From positions 62,001 to 126,000 of the forward strand of contig JADFIR010000002.1 of assembly GCA_022566535.1 (NCBI GenBank): a DNA stretch of 64,000 nucleotides, read 5' to 3'. A program made the position numbers and the translations under genes. Below, in pieces: positions 8,502 to 16,405 of the stretch. Position 1 is the first letter of the stretch, and every line of letters begins with the position of its first letter. The DNA is from Planctomycetota bacterium. GTDB taxonomy: Bacteria > Planctomycetota > Phycisphaerae > Phycisphaerales > SM1A02. Below the pieces are notes generated by a model. The model saw nothing but the letters and a program-made list of their open reading frames with translations, made no database searches and was not told the origin of the DNA.

Positions 8502-9071
8502 TCACGTTGCGCCGATACTCACTTCCGCCGGCTGGGGGCGCGGCTCGTAGTTCGGCTGCAACGCAATCTCCAGTGGAAGACGGTGACCCTCCCCGTCGTA
8601 GGGGATGTTCTCCTCGTCGATGATCCGCTGAACGGCCATGATGCCCTCCAGCAGCATCTCGGGCCGAGGCGGACACCCCGGAACATAGACATCCACCGGG
8701 ATGAACTGGTCAACGCCCTGCACCACCGCGTAGGTGTCGAACACCCCGCCGGTCGATGCACAGGCGCCCATGGAGATGACCCATTTGGGCTCGCACATCT
8801 GCATATAGATGCGCTGCAGCACCGGCAGCATCTTCACCGCCACCCGCCCGGCCACGATGAGCAGGTCGCTCTGGCGCGGGCTGAAACGCATCACCTCGGC
8901 CCCGAAGCGAGCCAGGTCGTAGCGGCTGCTGGCGGTCGACATCAGCTCAATGCCGCAGCAGGCGGTGGCGAACGGCATCGGCCAGAGGCTCGACCGGCGT
9001 GCCCAATTGATGATGCGATTGAGCTGCGTGGTCAGGACGCTGTCGGTGGGGATTGCCGTCTCAAGGCCCAT
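8502..9071 (-). CDS. nuoB: NADH-quinone oxidoreductase subunit B
   Basis: The subunit holds iron-sulfur cluster N2 in the peripheral arm of complex I, at the quinone site. All four ligand cysteines are present: [11 protein letters not shown] (adjacent Cys pair), MGACASTGG and VPGCPPRPE. The 189-residue length is normal. Unusually for a bacterium, no nuoA or nuoC flanks it; nuoC is 11.5 kb away on the same strand and the rest of the complex is outside the window. The leader, 23-57 bases before the ATG, holds two overlapping inverted repeats. Confidence 0.95.
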   Translation of the reverse strand: MGLETAIPTDSVLTTQLNRIINWARRSSLWPMPFATACCGIELMSTASSRYDLARFGAEVMRFSPRQSDLLIVAGRVAVKMLPVLQRIYMQMCEPKWVISMGACASTGGVFDTYAVVQGVDQFIPVDVYVPGCPPRPEMLLEGIMAVQRIIDEENIPYDGEGHRLPLEIALQPNYEPRPQPAEVSIGAT

Positions 9072-9093
9072 GGGAGTCGCTCATGAACTGGGC

Positions 9094-9128
9094 ATGTGAA
9101 AAACTTCACATACGATCGTATCGTATGT
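9094..9128. promoter_or_regulatory. Two overlapping perfect dyads upstream of nuoB
   Basis: The first dyad is ATGTGAA-AAAC-TTCACAT (9094-9111). The second has arms ACATACGAT (9108-9116) and ATCGTATGT (9120-9128) around CGT. They overlap by four bases and lie 23-57 bases upstream of the nuoB start and about 185 bases upstream of the divergent DUF1570 gene. Perfect dyads of this size in a divergent intergenic region are typical operators; the regulator is unknown. Confidence 0.55.
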
Positions 9129-9312
9129 CACGCCGCCCGGCTTGACCAGCTTTGGGGCGAACCGCGACAAAGACGGCAGCGGAACCTCGTGACGTTATCA
9201 GCCGATGTGACGGGACGATCCCGGCCGCCGCGCCGACCACCCCACCGTTGCAAGCCCAACGGGATCGATCTGGCCCAGGCGGATTCGCTCATACCGCCTA
9301 GGCGCCGCTCCG

Positions 9313-10524
9313 ATGCTTGGGGCTGTGGGGAAAGGCCAACCGCAGTCCGCGGTGCAACCGCAGGCAGGCTCCGACGGCGCTGTCCGGCTGACATTCATCG
9401 CCCTGATGCTGCCGCTGATGCTCGGCGGCGACACGGTTGAGGCCCCCCCGCACGCCGACGAAGTGTACGACGCGCCGCCCCGGCTCCCTGCGGACCGTGA
9501 GCTATCAGCTGACTCCGATGCCTACCGGGCGGCTCGCAATCTCCTGCCGCAACGATTCATCGACCTCCAGACAACGCGGTTCGTGGTCATCTCCGATGCG
9601 AACCGGCCCTGGACACGCCACCAGGCGGAGCTCCTAGAGCGCACCTACCACCAGTTTGAACGATTCACGCGGAGGCTGGAATTGCCGCGCATGCCGTTGC
9701 GTCACAAACTGGTGTGTGTTCTGTTTGAACGGCGCGATGACTATCAATGGTTCGCCCAGCGCCACGACAGCGTCACCGCCGATTGGATCACCGGCTACTA
9801 CTCGCCGAAACAGGACCGCGTGGTGTTCTACAACCTCCGGTCCAGCACCGTCACCACCCGGACGCGCGGCGCCGTTGAGCCGACAACGGCCCAGATGCTG
9901 GCGCTGGACCGCCATGTCGCGCCGGCGCGGCCGCTCTCTCAGCCCACCGAGACCGAGATCATCCGCCCGACACGGCGCCGTGATCGGCGCCCAGCTCTCA
10001 GCGCGCCAAGGGGCATCAACGACCGCAGCGTCAAGGCGGCGACCGCCACCACCGTGCACGAAGCGATTCACCAACTGGCGTTTCATACACGGGTCGAATC
10101 GCCATGGATTCAGAATCCGTTGTGGATTAGTGAGGGTCTGGCCACGGCGTTCGAGACCGATCGCCCAAACGAAGCGTTTGGTCCGGACCACGATTACGCC
10201 CCTCGCCGGGAGCAGTTCCAGAAGCTCGTGAGGAACGATCAGCTCCTCGCACTGGGTGAGCTGGTGAAGTACACCCGGATGCCCGACGACTCAGATGAGA
10301 CGGTCAAGGTGATCTACCACCAGAGCTACGCGCTGGTGACGTGGATGAACCGGTTTCGCAAGACCCAGCTGCGCGCCTATCTCAGAGCCCTGCGTTCGGA
10401 GCCCCCCGGCCGGCCGACCGCCGACCGTCATCTCGAACTGTTCGAGCTGGCATTTGGCGACGTCGATCGACTCGAACGGGCATGGCTGCGGTATGAGTTG
10501 GACAGGCTGGACCTCGATCGCTGA
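9313..10524 (+). CDS. DUF1570 domain protein, putative zinc metallopeptidase
   Basis: 403 residues. A gluzincin-type motif VHEAIHQLAF (HExxH near residue 248) is followed 20-odd residues later by ISEGLATAFE, which supplies the third-ligand Glu, the arrangement of DUF1570 proteins that are abundant in planctomycetes. A hydrophobic segment around residues 27-43 (LTFIALMLPLMLGG) suggests secretion, making a periplasmic or extracellular protease likely. Upstream, FVVISDANRPWTRHQAELLERTYHQFERF is the usual lead-in of this family. The substrate is unknown. The start could also lie further downstream because the first 25 residues have low complexity. Confidence 0.8.
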   Translation: MLGAVGKGQPQSAVQPQAGSDGAVRLTFIALMLPLMLGGDTVEAPPHADEVYDAPPRLPADRELSADSDAYRAARNLLPQRFIDLQTTRFVVISDANRPWTRHQAELLERTYHQFERFTRRLELPRMPLRHKLVCVLFERRDDYQWFAQRHDSVTADWITGYYSPKQDRVVFYNLRSSTVTTRTRGAVEPTTAQMLALDRHVAPARPLSQPTETEIIRPTRRRDRRPALSAPRGINDRSVKAATATTVHEAIHQLAFHTRVESPWIQNPLWISEGLATAFETDRPNEAFGPDHDYAPRREQFQKLVRNDQLLALGELVKYTRMPDDSDETVKVIYHQSYALVTWMNRFRKTQLRAYLRALRSEPPGRPTADRHLELFELAFGDVDRLERAWLRYELDRLDLDR

Positions 10525-10552
10525 CCACCGCTAGCGCACGTTCGGTTCATGC

Positions 10553-10639
10553 GTAGCGAGCGAAAGACGCTACACGTCAAGTAGAACTACTCTAGCCGGG
10601 ACGCTACGCGTCCCGGGACCGGCGGGCGTAGCCCGCCGG
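10553..10639. repeat. Cluster of three hairpins with TAC/GTA loops
   Basis: Hairpin 1 has arms GTAGCG (10553-10558) and CGCTAC (10568-10573). Hairpin 2 has 9-base arms CCGGGACGC and GCGTCCCGG around TAC (10596-10616). Hairpin 3 has 9-base arms CCGGCGGGC and GCCCGCCGG around GTA (10619-10639). They fill the gap between the convergent DUF1570 and coiled-coil genes, in the manner of REP/BIME repeats; no transposase of the REP-associated type is seen nearby. Confidence 0.65.
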
Positions 10640-10656
10640 CTACTCCTGGACAAATC

Positions 10657-11952
10657 TCAACGCAAACCGCCCGGAGGCAGCGATGGCGCGGCCTCGACCC
10701 GCGCGGGCGAGGGTCTCACAACGGCGGCAACCTGCGGTGCCGGCTCCGGCGGCCGGGGACCGGCATCGTCCTGGCGGGTCGTATGCCGTGTTTGGTCTGG
10801 TGGGAAGAGTGTTTCAACGCGATCGGCAATATGGCGCATTCGCGTCGCCAGCAGTGCCGCATCCTTGCCCAGGCCCTCTTGCAGCTCGCCGATCATGTCG
10901 GTCAGGGGGTGCCCAGGCCGATCACCGGCGCCAACGTCCAGCGAGCGAATCAGCGGCTCCCACGGCTCGAGGCGGTCCATCAGCTCTTCGAGCCTCTGGC
11001 AGGTCTGCTCCACACTCGCTCGCTTCTCGCCGGCTTTAGCGAGCCTCACAAGACCCTTGTTGAGCAGTTGGGCGCGTGACTCGATTTCCTCGCAACTTTG
11101 CTGGAGCGTCCGGCGAATCGCTTCGCCGTGCTCGACGGCTATGCCCATTTGCCCCGTCGCAATGCGCAAATCGTCAGCCAGGGTCGTCCTGGCTTGCTCG
11201 CACTCAAGGACGATCCGGCCGGTTTTCACGGCCTCCGCTTCAACCTGCTTGGTGGCCTGTGCGGTCTTGTGAGCGAGCACGGCGACGTTGACTTCCGCAC
11301 TCTCGACAAGCTTGGCCAGCGTCTCGCCGCGGTCCTTCGCATCGTCGATCCGCTGGTCCATTGCGGCCAGCGCCGGCTGGCGCGCAGTGATCTGCCGCTC
11401 ATATCGCTGCAGCGCTGATCTGCTGGCTTCGGCGGTGCGCTTCTCAAACAGCTCGACGGCGTCGCGGGCACGCGCCTCGGAGCCGCTCAGCAACTCGTCA
11501 AGCTCCGCGGCGGCCTGCTCGGTCTGCTGTTTGTGGCTTTGAAGGTCTGACATAGTGGCCCGGACAACCTCGATCTGCGATTGAAATGCCTTGAGCATAC
11601 GAGCACTCACCCGCAGCCGATCCTGAAGATGACCCGTCGCCTTGGCCGTCTGCGTCCGAACCTCTGCGGTTTGCTTGAGCGCCTCGCGCAGCTCGCCGGC
11701 TGCGGCGCCGGCCTGGTCGATCAGCGCTTGCAGCGATGCCGCAAGGTTGTCGAAGGAAGTCTGATCAATCACCCGCGGGGTAATCAGGACATCGTCATGC
11801 GGCATACCAATACCTGCCATCGTCGGCTGCACATCATTCGGGGACACACTCAGCACTCGCGTTACGGTTGCGTCTTGCGGCTTGGTCGCTGGAGGGGTTG
11901 AATCGGGCGGCTTGACGCCCTCGTACGGTTCACCTGACCGAGGCGCATCCAT
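10657..11952 (-). CDS. Coiled-coil protein of unknown function
   Basis: About 431 residues with no family I can name. From about residue 60 to 380 the sequence is almost wholly helical and heptad-like, rich in Ala, Glu, Gln, Leu and Arg (for example LIDQAGAAAGELREALKQTAEV). The N-terminus is Pro/Thr-rich and the C-terminus (DQTRHTTRQDDAGPRPPEPA onward) is Pro/Ala-rich and disordered. There is no signal peptide or membrane segment, so a cytoplasmic structural or scaffold role is plausible but unproven. GGAAG precedes the ATG at 11952; an in-frame ATG at 11970 is the alternative. It is followed (upstream on this strand) by the YihY gene, 47 bases away. Confidence 0.7.
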   Translation of the reverse strand: MDAPRSGEPYEGVKPPDSTPPATKPQDATVTRVLSVSPNDVQPTMAGIGMPHDDVLITPRVIDQTSFDNLAASLQALIDQAGAAAGELREALKQTAEVRTQTAKATGHLQDRLRVSARMLKAFQSQIEVVRATMSDLQSHKQQTEQAAAELDELLSGSEARARDAVELFEKRTAEASRSALQRYERQITARQPALAAMDQRIDDAKDRGETLAKLVESAEVNVAVLAHKTAQATKQVEAEAVKTGRIVLECEQARTTLADDLRIATGQMGIAVEHGEAIRRTLQQSCEEIESRAQLLNKGLVRLAKAGEKRASVEQTCQRLEELMDRLEPWEPLIRSLDVGAGDRPGHPLTDMIGELQEGLGKDAALLATRMRHIADRVETLFPPDQTRHTTRQDDAGPRPPEPAPQVAAVVRPSPARVEAAPSLPPGGLR

Positions 11953-12016
11953 GGCAGTTCTTCCCGGCATACAGAGGCGGCGGGCGCAGTGCTTTGACCT
12001 GCTCTGTTATCGGCCA

Positions 12017-13408
12017 TCACTCGCTGGTTGCTTGATCGCCCGCTGCAAGCGACGCTGCGGACGTCGTCGCCAGCGTGGCCAGCGTGACCTGCCCGGCCAA
12101 GGTCTTCTGCACTTCGCGCAGCTGATGGAGAAGGGCGGGCCGTCGGCCGACACTGCCCTCATCAACCATGCGAAAGCCGATTTCGATCAACTGGTCCGCA
12201 CAGACGTCCTGGGGAGGACGTGCCAGCACCACCGCCACATCCGGGCGGTCCAGCCGATGAAGGATCCCCGCCTCGACCAGGCGCTGCAGCATCTCGATGA
12301 CGGTGGTTTCGGCGATGGACGTCTCGTCGGCAATCTGGCGGGCCGTGGTTGGCCGGGCGGCCGCAAAGTTCTCCGCAACGACCTGCATCACCATCAGGAC
12401 GGAAGCGGGATCGACGACGCCGACGAGCTGACGCTTCTGCTCGATCTCATCGAGTTGCCTCCTCCCGCCGAGCAACTGGAGCGTCGCCGCAACTTCCAAC
12501 CCAAACAGCACGACCAGCCACATCAGATACACCCAAAACATGAAGACCGGTATCAGTCCGAGTGAGCCGTAGAGCTGTTGGATCGAAATGGCGCCTTCCA
12601 GGTACGCGCCCATCGTCCGCTTGCCAAACTCCACGAGCACCGCGGCGATCAACGCGCCGAAGGCGGCCGGACGGTAACTCACACCCGTGTTGGGAATCCA
12701 TTTGTAGATCGCGAACAGAACGATCCACGTCACAAAAAACGTCCAGACGACCGGGGCCGCCCGCAGCAGGTTCCACCACCCCTCGTGTCCCGACAGCGCC
12801 GCATTGAACGTATTGTTCAGATGCATGCTGATCGCGATCGCAGTGGGACCGAGCACGAGCACGGTGAAGTAGATCGGGAAACGGCGCATCCACGCGCGAC
12901 CGCCCGGAGCTCGATACACGCTGTTGAAGCTGTTCTCAATCGTCACCATCAAGCTGACCGCGGAATAGATCAGCACCGCAACGCCGACCCACGTGATCGC
13001 GGCCAAGTTGAGATCCTTGACTTGGGAAACGAAGCCCAGAAGCCAGTCGCTCAATGATTGAGGTTCTCCGGCGACGCCGTCTTCGGCGCCGGTGGGCGCC
13101 ATCTGCACTGCATCCAAGCCCAGCGCGGTAAAGAGATCCGCTATGCGCTCCATGAATTGATCGAAACCGCCGATCGCTTTGATCACGATCGTGCCGACGA
13201 CGAACACCGGCAGAAGCGAAAAGAGAGTGCGGAAGGCGAGCGCCCCAGCCATCTGCGGCGCGCGATCCTCACGAAGCTGCCGCGCGCCGTACCGGCCGAG
13301 GTCATAACAGAACCGCACCGTCTTTTGCCAACGGTTCAGCTCATCCAGCGGTTGCGTCACCACCCGCTTGAGCCAATCAACCACCGGCCGAAATCGCAGA
13401 CGAGTCAT
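12017..13408 (-). CDS. YihY/BrkB-family inner membrane protein with C-terminal winged-helix-like extension
   Basis: 463 residues. The first ~310 are a YihY (formerly RNase BN-like) domain with about six hydrophobic segments (around LFSLLPVFVVGTIVIKAI, ITWVGVAVLIYSAVSLMV, FPIYFTVLVLGPTAIAIS, VWTFFVTWIVLFAIYKW, AALIAAVLVEF-type helix and IPVFMFWVYLMWLVVLFGLE) and the family signature GVSYRPAAFGALIAA. The last ~150 residues are cytoplasmic and look like a winged helix (ARQIADETSIAETTVIEMLQRLVEAGIL), as in many YihY proteins outside enterobacteria. Function is unknown; the old RNase BN assignment was withdrawn. Confidence 0.85.
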   Translation of the reverse strand: MTRLRFRPVVDWLKRVVTQPLDELNRWQKTVRFCYDLGRYGARQLREDRAPQMAGALAFRTLFSLLPVFVVGTIVIKAIGGFDQFMERIADLFTALGLDAVQMAPTGAEDGVAGEPQSLSDWLLGFVSQVKDLNLAAITWVGVAVLIYSAVSLMVTIENSFNSVYRAPGGRAWMRRFPIYFTVLVLGPTAIAISMHLNNTFNAALSGHEGWWNLLRAAPVVWTFFVTWIVLFAIYKWIPNTGVSYRPAAFGALIAAVLVEFGKRTMGAYLEGAISIQQLYGSLGLIPVFMFWVYLMWLVVLFGLEVAATLQLLGGRRQLDEIEQKRQLVGVVDPASVLMVMQVVAENFAAARPTTARQIADETSIAETTVIEMLQRLVEAGILHRLDRPDVAVVLARPPQDVCADQLIEIGFRMVDEGSVGRRPALLHQLREVQKTLAGQVTLATLATTSAASLAAGDQATSE

Positions 13409-13553
13409 GGGCCACCTCCTACATCGGCGATCGGCGCCGCCCCACCTAAGCCTGGCTCACGATCAACGACCAGGCCAGGTTTGCCTACGGGCTGCGGGCG
13501 GGGCTCGATGACCCCCCCGGGCGGCTCGTGCTAATCATTGCGGCCAGCATACC

Positions 13554-14381
13554 ATGATCGAAATGCCCGCCGATCACCCGTTCACCGACGCACGGCGAGG
13601 TGAGCGCCTGCACAAGGTGCTCGCCGAAGCAGGTGTCGCCTCGCGCCGGGCGTGCGAGCAGCTCATCACGTCCGGGGCTGTGGCGGTCAACGCGACGCCG
13701 ATTACATCTTTGCCGGCATGGGTGGATCCCGCTCGTGATCGCATCACGGTCAACGGCAAGCGGATCAAGACTTCGCCGCGCCACCTCTACATCATCCTGT
13801 TCAAACCCAAGGGCGTCATCTGCACCAACGCCGATTCCCAGGGACGACCCCGGGCGATCGATCTGGTCAATCATCCATCCGGTGCGCGACTGTTTGCAGT
13901 CGGCCGGCTTGACGTGGACAGCTCCGGTCTGCTGCTTTTGACCAACGATGGTGACCTGGCAAACCGGATCACCCACCCGCGATACCACATGCCCAAGGTC
14001 TATGAGGTCACGGTCAAGGGCTCGCTCGATGCCGAGTCCGTCAAGAAGCTCGAGAAAGGACTGTTCCTGCTCGACCCCAAGGAGCGCCGTGGATCAAGGA
14101 CCGCTCGATCGCGCCTCAAGCTCATCAAGCGGGACCGAGATCGGACACGCCTGCTGATGGAGCTTCGCGAAGGCAGAAACCGCCAGGTCCGCCGCATGAT
14201 GGTGCGTGCGGGCCATCCGGTGAAGAAGCTGCGCCGGATCCAGTTGGGGCCGCTGAGGCTCAAAGGCCTCCGCGTTGGCGAGTGGCGGCAACTGACCGCC
14301 CGAGAGCTCGCGGTGCTGAAACGCGCCGCATACGGCAAGGTATCAGCGGCCGGGGCGCGCTCGCGTGCGGCCTCCGGCTAG
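13554..14381 (+). CDS. rluB: 23S rRNA pseudouridine synthase, RsuA/RluB family
   Basis: The N-terminal S4 RNA-binding domain (RLHKVLAEAGVASRRACEQLI, residues ~19-39) is followed by the catalytic RsuA/RluB/RluE domain with GRLDVDSSGLLLLTNDGDLANRITHP, where the Asp of GRLD is the catalytic residue, and the typical LREGRNRQVRRMM. At 275 residues it fits RluB-type enzymes, which modify 23S rRNA; which uridine cannot be told. Its TAG stop shares the palindrome CTAG (14378-14381) with the stop of the convergent scpA gene, so the two genes overlap tail to tail by four bases. Confidence 0.88.
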   Translation: MIEMPADHPFTDARRGERLHKVLAEAGVASRRACEQLITSGAVAVNATPITSLPAWVDPARDRITVNGKRIKTSPRHLYIILFKPKGVICTNADSQGRPRAIDLVNHPSGARLFAVGRLDVDSSGLLLLTNDGDLANRITHPRYHMPKVYEVTVKGSLDAESVKKLEKGLFLLDPKERRGSRTARSRLKLIKRDRDRTRLLMELREGRNRQVRRMMVRAGHPVKKLRRIQLGPLRLKGLRVGEWRQLTARELAVLKRAAYGKVSAAGARSRAASG

Positions 14382-15175
14382 ACCGCTTCCTGTGTCACCT
14401 CTTCCATGTCGAGCGCGATCATGATCTCGCCTGCTAGATCCTCTTGCATAATGGTGATCCGCCGAAGCCGAACCAGTTCGAGCATGGCGAGGAATAACCC
14501 GATCCGGTGCACACGGTCCCGCCCGCCGAACGCCTCCTGCAACGTGAGCCGGCACCCTTCAGTCCCGCTCAGCCGATCGAGCAGCTCTTGCTGATAGATC
14601 GCTGCCGGCGTGTCATCAAGTTCGACCCGATGATCCCCAAACTTGTCGAAGTCGATCGAGGCGATGATCCGCTCGTATGCCTCGTACAGATCAAACACAT
14701 GGGCATCGTCCAGCTCCAGCAAACGCGGCTCTGCGGCGGCGTCAGGGTGTCCGGCGCGATACGGCCGGGCCGGATACTGCTGCATGAACGCATTGCGTCG
14801 CTGCTGTAGTGCCTCCGACGCGAGGCGGAACCTCTGGTACTCAAGTAACTGCTGCACAAGTTCGTATCGGGGATCGGCCGGCTCGTCGGCCGGGGCTTCG
14901 AGGCCCTCGTCGCAGGGCGGTTCGCCGCGCTCATCCGGCGGCATGAGCGTGCGCGACTTGATCTCCATGAGCGTCGCCGCCATGACCAGAAACTCCCCCG
15001 CCGCCTCGATGTCGATGTCGTCGATCGGGTCGAGGAAATGCAAGTACTGATCGGTGATCTGGGCAATTGAAACGTCCTGGATGTCAACCTCGGCCTGGCG
15101 AATAAGGTACAGCAGCAGGTCCAGCGGACCATGAAAGGCATCGAGTCTAACCTGGTAATCCTCTGGAATCGGCAT
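14378..15175 (-). CDS. scpA: Segregation and condensation protein A
   Basis: ScpA is the kleisin subunit that bridges the two SMC heads in the SMC-ScpAB condensin. The 265-residue protein begins YQVRLDAFHGPLDLLLYLIR, the diagnostic N-terminus, followed by DIQDVSIAQITDQYL and AGEFLVMAATLMEIKSRTLMP; the C-terminal winged-helix part contains RVHRIGLFLAMLELVRLRRI. ScpB, usually next door, is not in the window. There is no Shine-Dalgarno: the ATG is preceded by the pyrimidine tract CCTTCTTCCTCCC and then a heptamer array like that of purH. Confidence 0.92.
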   Translation of the reverse strand: MPIPEDYQVRLDAFHGPLDLLLYLIRQAEVDIQDVSIAQITDQYLHFLDPIDDIDIEAAGEFLVMAATLMEIKSRTLMPPDERGEPPCDEGLEAPADEPADPRYELVQQLLEYQRFRLASEALQQRRNAFMQQYPARPYRAGHPDAAAEPRLLELDDAHVFDLYEAYERIIASIDFDKFGDHRVELDDTPAAIYQQELLDRLSGTEGCRLTLQEAFGGRDRVHRIGLFLAMLELVRLRRITIMQEDLAGEIMIALDMEEVTQEAV

Positions 15176-15188
15176 GGGAGGAAGAAGG

Positions 15189-15230
15189 GGTTAGGAGTCA
15201 GGAGTCAGGGGTTAGGGGTTAGGAGTTAGG
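15189..15230 (-). repeat. Heptanucleotide tandem array (6 units), STRR-like
   Basis: Six contiguous 7-base units, read on the plus strand as GGTTAGG, AGTCAGG, AGTCAGG, GGTTAGG, GGTTAGG, AGTTAGG. On the strand of scpA they read CCTAACT, CCTAACC and CCTGACT types, the same unit family as at 4491-4546. The array ends 13 bases upstream of the scpA ATG. Confidence 0.9.
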
Positions 15231-15298
15231 GAAGAATGCGTGTGGATTCGCTAGCTTAGTGCCGTTGTCTGATCAGCCCTTCCGGTACACTATAACCA

Positions 15299-16306
15299 AT
15301 GAACCGTACCGATCAGCAAACTGACGAAACCACGTTCATTGCCGAGGCCCTGCGTGCCGAGGCCGACGCCATCCGGCGCATTGCCGATCGGGTCATGACC
15401 GGTGAGCCCGATTCCTGGCGAGAGGCGCTGGACCTGTTGGAGGGCTGTGACGGCCACGTCGTCGTCTCCGGTCTGGGCAAATCGGGGCTCATCGGGGCGA
15501 AGATTTCCGCCACCTTCACCAGTCTCGGCCAGCCCTCCAGCGTGCTGCATCCGGCGGAAGCTGTGCACGGCGACCTCGGTCGCGTGCGGAGCCGAGACGT
15601 CGTGATGCTGCTGAGCTATAGCGGCGAGACCGAAGAGGTTGTCAACCTGGCGGCGATCCTCAAGGCGGACGGCGTGGCGCGATTGGGCATTTCGTCCAGC
15701 TCCGCCTCTACTTTGGCGAGGCTCTCGACCGTGCATCTGAGCCTTGGCGATGTGACCGAGGCGTGCCCGCTGAATCTGGCCCCCACCGCTTCCACGACCG
15801 CGTTGCTGGCCCTTGGCGACGCCCTGGCGCTGGCGCTGTCGCGCCGGCGGAACTTTGGAGCCGATGACTTTCATCGACGCCACCCCGGCGGCATGCTCGG
15901 GGCGGGACTCCGGCCGATCGTCGAGGTCCTGCGGTTCAAGGTCGGCCGAAATCTCCCCGTCGTGCAGGACAACGTGACCGTTCGCGGGGCGTGTGAAGAA
16001 TCAAAAACCGGCCGTCGACCGGGGGCCGTGATGCTCGTCGATGAGAATGGCCAGCTGTCAGGCATCTTTACCGATGCCGACCTGCGCCGACTCATGCTCA
16101 CGGATCCGGGCGGCATGGATCGGCGGATCGCCGAGGTCATGACTCCTCGGCCGGAGCATCTGGTTGTGGACGACCTGGTTCGTGACGCCGTGCGGCTGAT
16201 GAGGGAGAACCGCCACGATGAGATTCCCGTCCTGGACCGCGACGGCAAACCCGTGGGCCTGGTCGATGTCCAGGACCTCATCGCCCTGAAGGTGGTGAGT
16301 GAATGA
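15299..16306 (+). CDS. kdsD: Arabinose-5-phosphate isomerase (KpsF/GutQ family)
   Basis: The enzyme converts ribulose-5-phosphate to arabinose-5-phosphate, the first committed step to Kdo of lipopolysaccharide. An SIS domain (about residues 40-190) contains VVVSGLGKSGLIGAKISATF, HPAEAVHGDLG, LLSYSGETEEV and the family's DDFHRRHPGGMLG; two CBS domains follow (about 210-330), ending EIPVLDRDGKPVGLVDVQDL. The length of 335 is about normal. It heads a same-strand run with the Ntn hydrolase, kdsC and an LptC/LptA-like gene, the order known for kdsD-kdsC-lptC-lptA in E. coli with one gene inserted. Confidence 0.92.
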   Translation: MNRTDQQTDETTFIAEALRAEADAIRRIADRVMTGEPDSWREALDLLEGCDGHVVVSGLGKSGLIGAKISATFTSLGQPSSVLHPAEAVHGDLGRVRSRDVVMLLSYSGETEEVVNLAAILKADGVARLGISSSSASTLARLSTVHLSLGDVTEACPLNLAPTASTTALLALGDALALALSRRRNFGADDFHRRHPGGMLGAGLRPIVEVLRFKVGRNLPVVQDNVTVRGACEESKTGRRPGAVMLVDENGQLSGIFTDADLRRLMLTDPGGMDRRIAEVMTPRPEHLVVDDLVRDAVRLMRENRHDEIPVLDRDGKPVGLVDVQDLIALKVVSE

Positions 16307-16362
16307 CCGATCAACTCGGATGCCACGCTGTGTGACAAAGCGATCGGGGAGATGTCGGCCCT

Positions 16363-16386
16363 CCGCGAATATGCATTCGTGGCTAT
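16363..16386. repeat. Dispersed hairpin repeat, ATGC-loop family, copy 2
   Basis: Arms CCGCGAAT (16363-16370) and ATTCGTGG (16375-16382) pair around the loop ATGC, followed by CTAT. Compared with the copy at 4452-4475, one G-C pair has become A-T on both sides and one has become a G-T wobble, so the stem is kept. It lies 20 bases before the Ntn-hydrolase ATG. Confidence 0.65.
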
Positions 16387-16405
16387 CAGGCTGTAGAATG
16401 TCGCC

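Noticed and set aside
11882-12565. 227-codon plus-strand frame across the coiled-coil/YihY junction
   Set aside because: It spans two convincing minus-strand genes and shows no domain.
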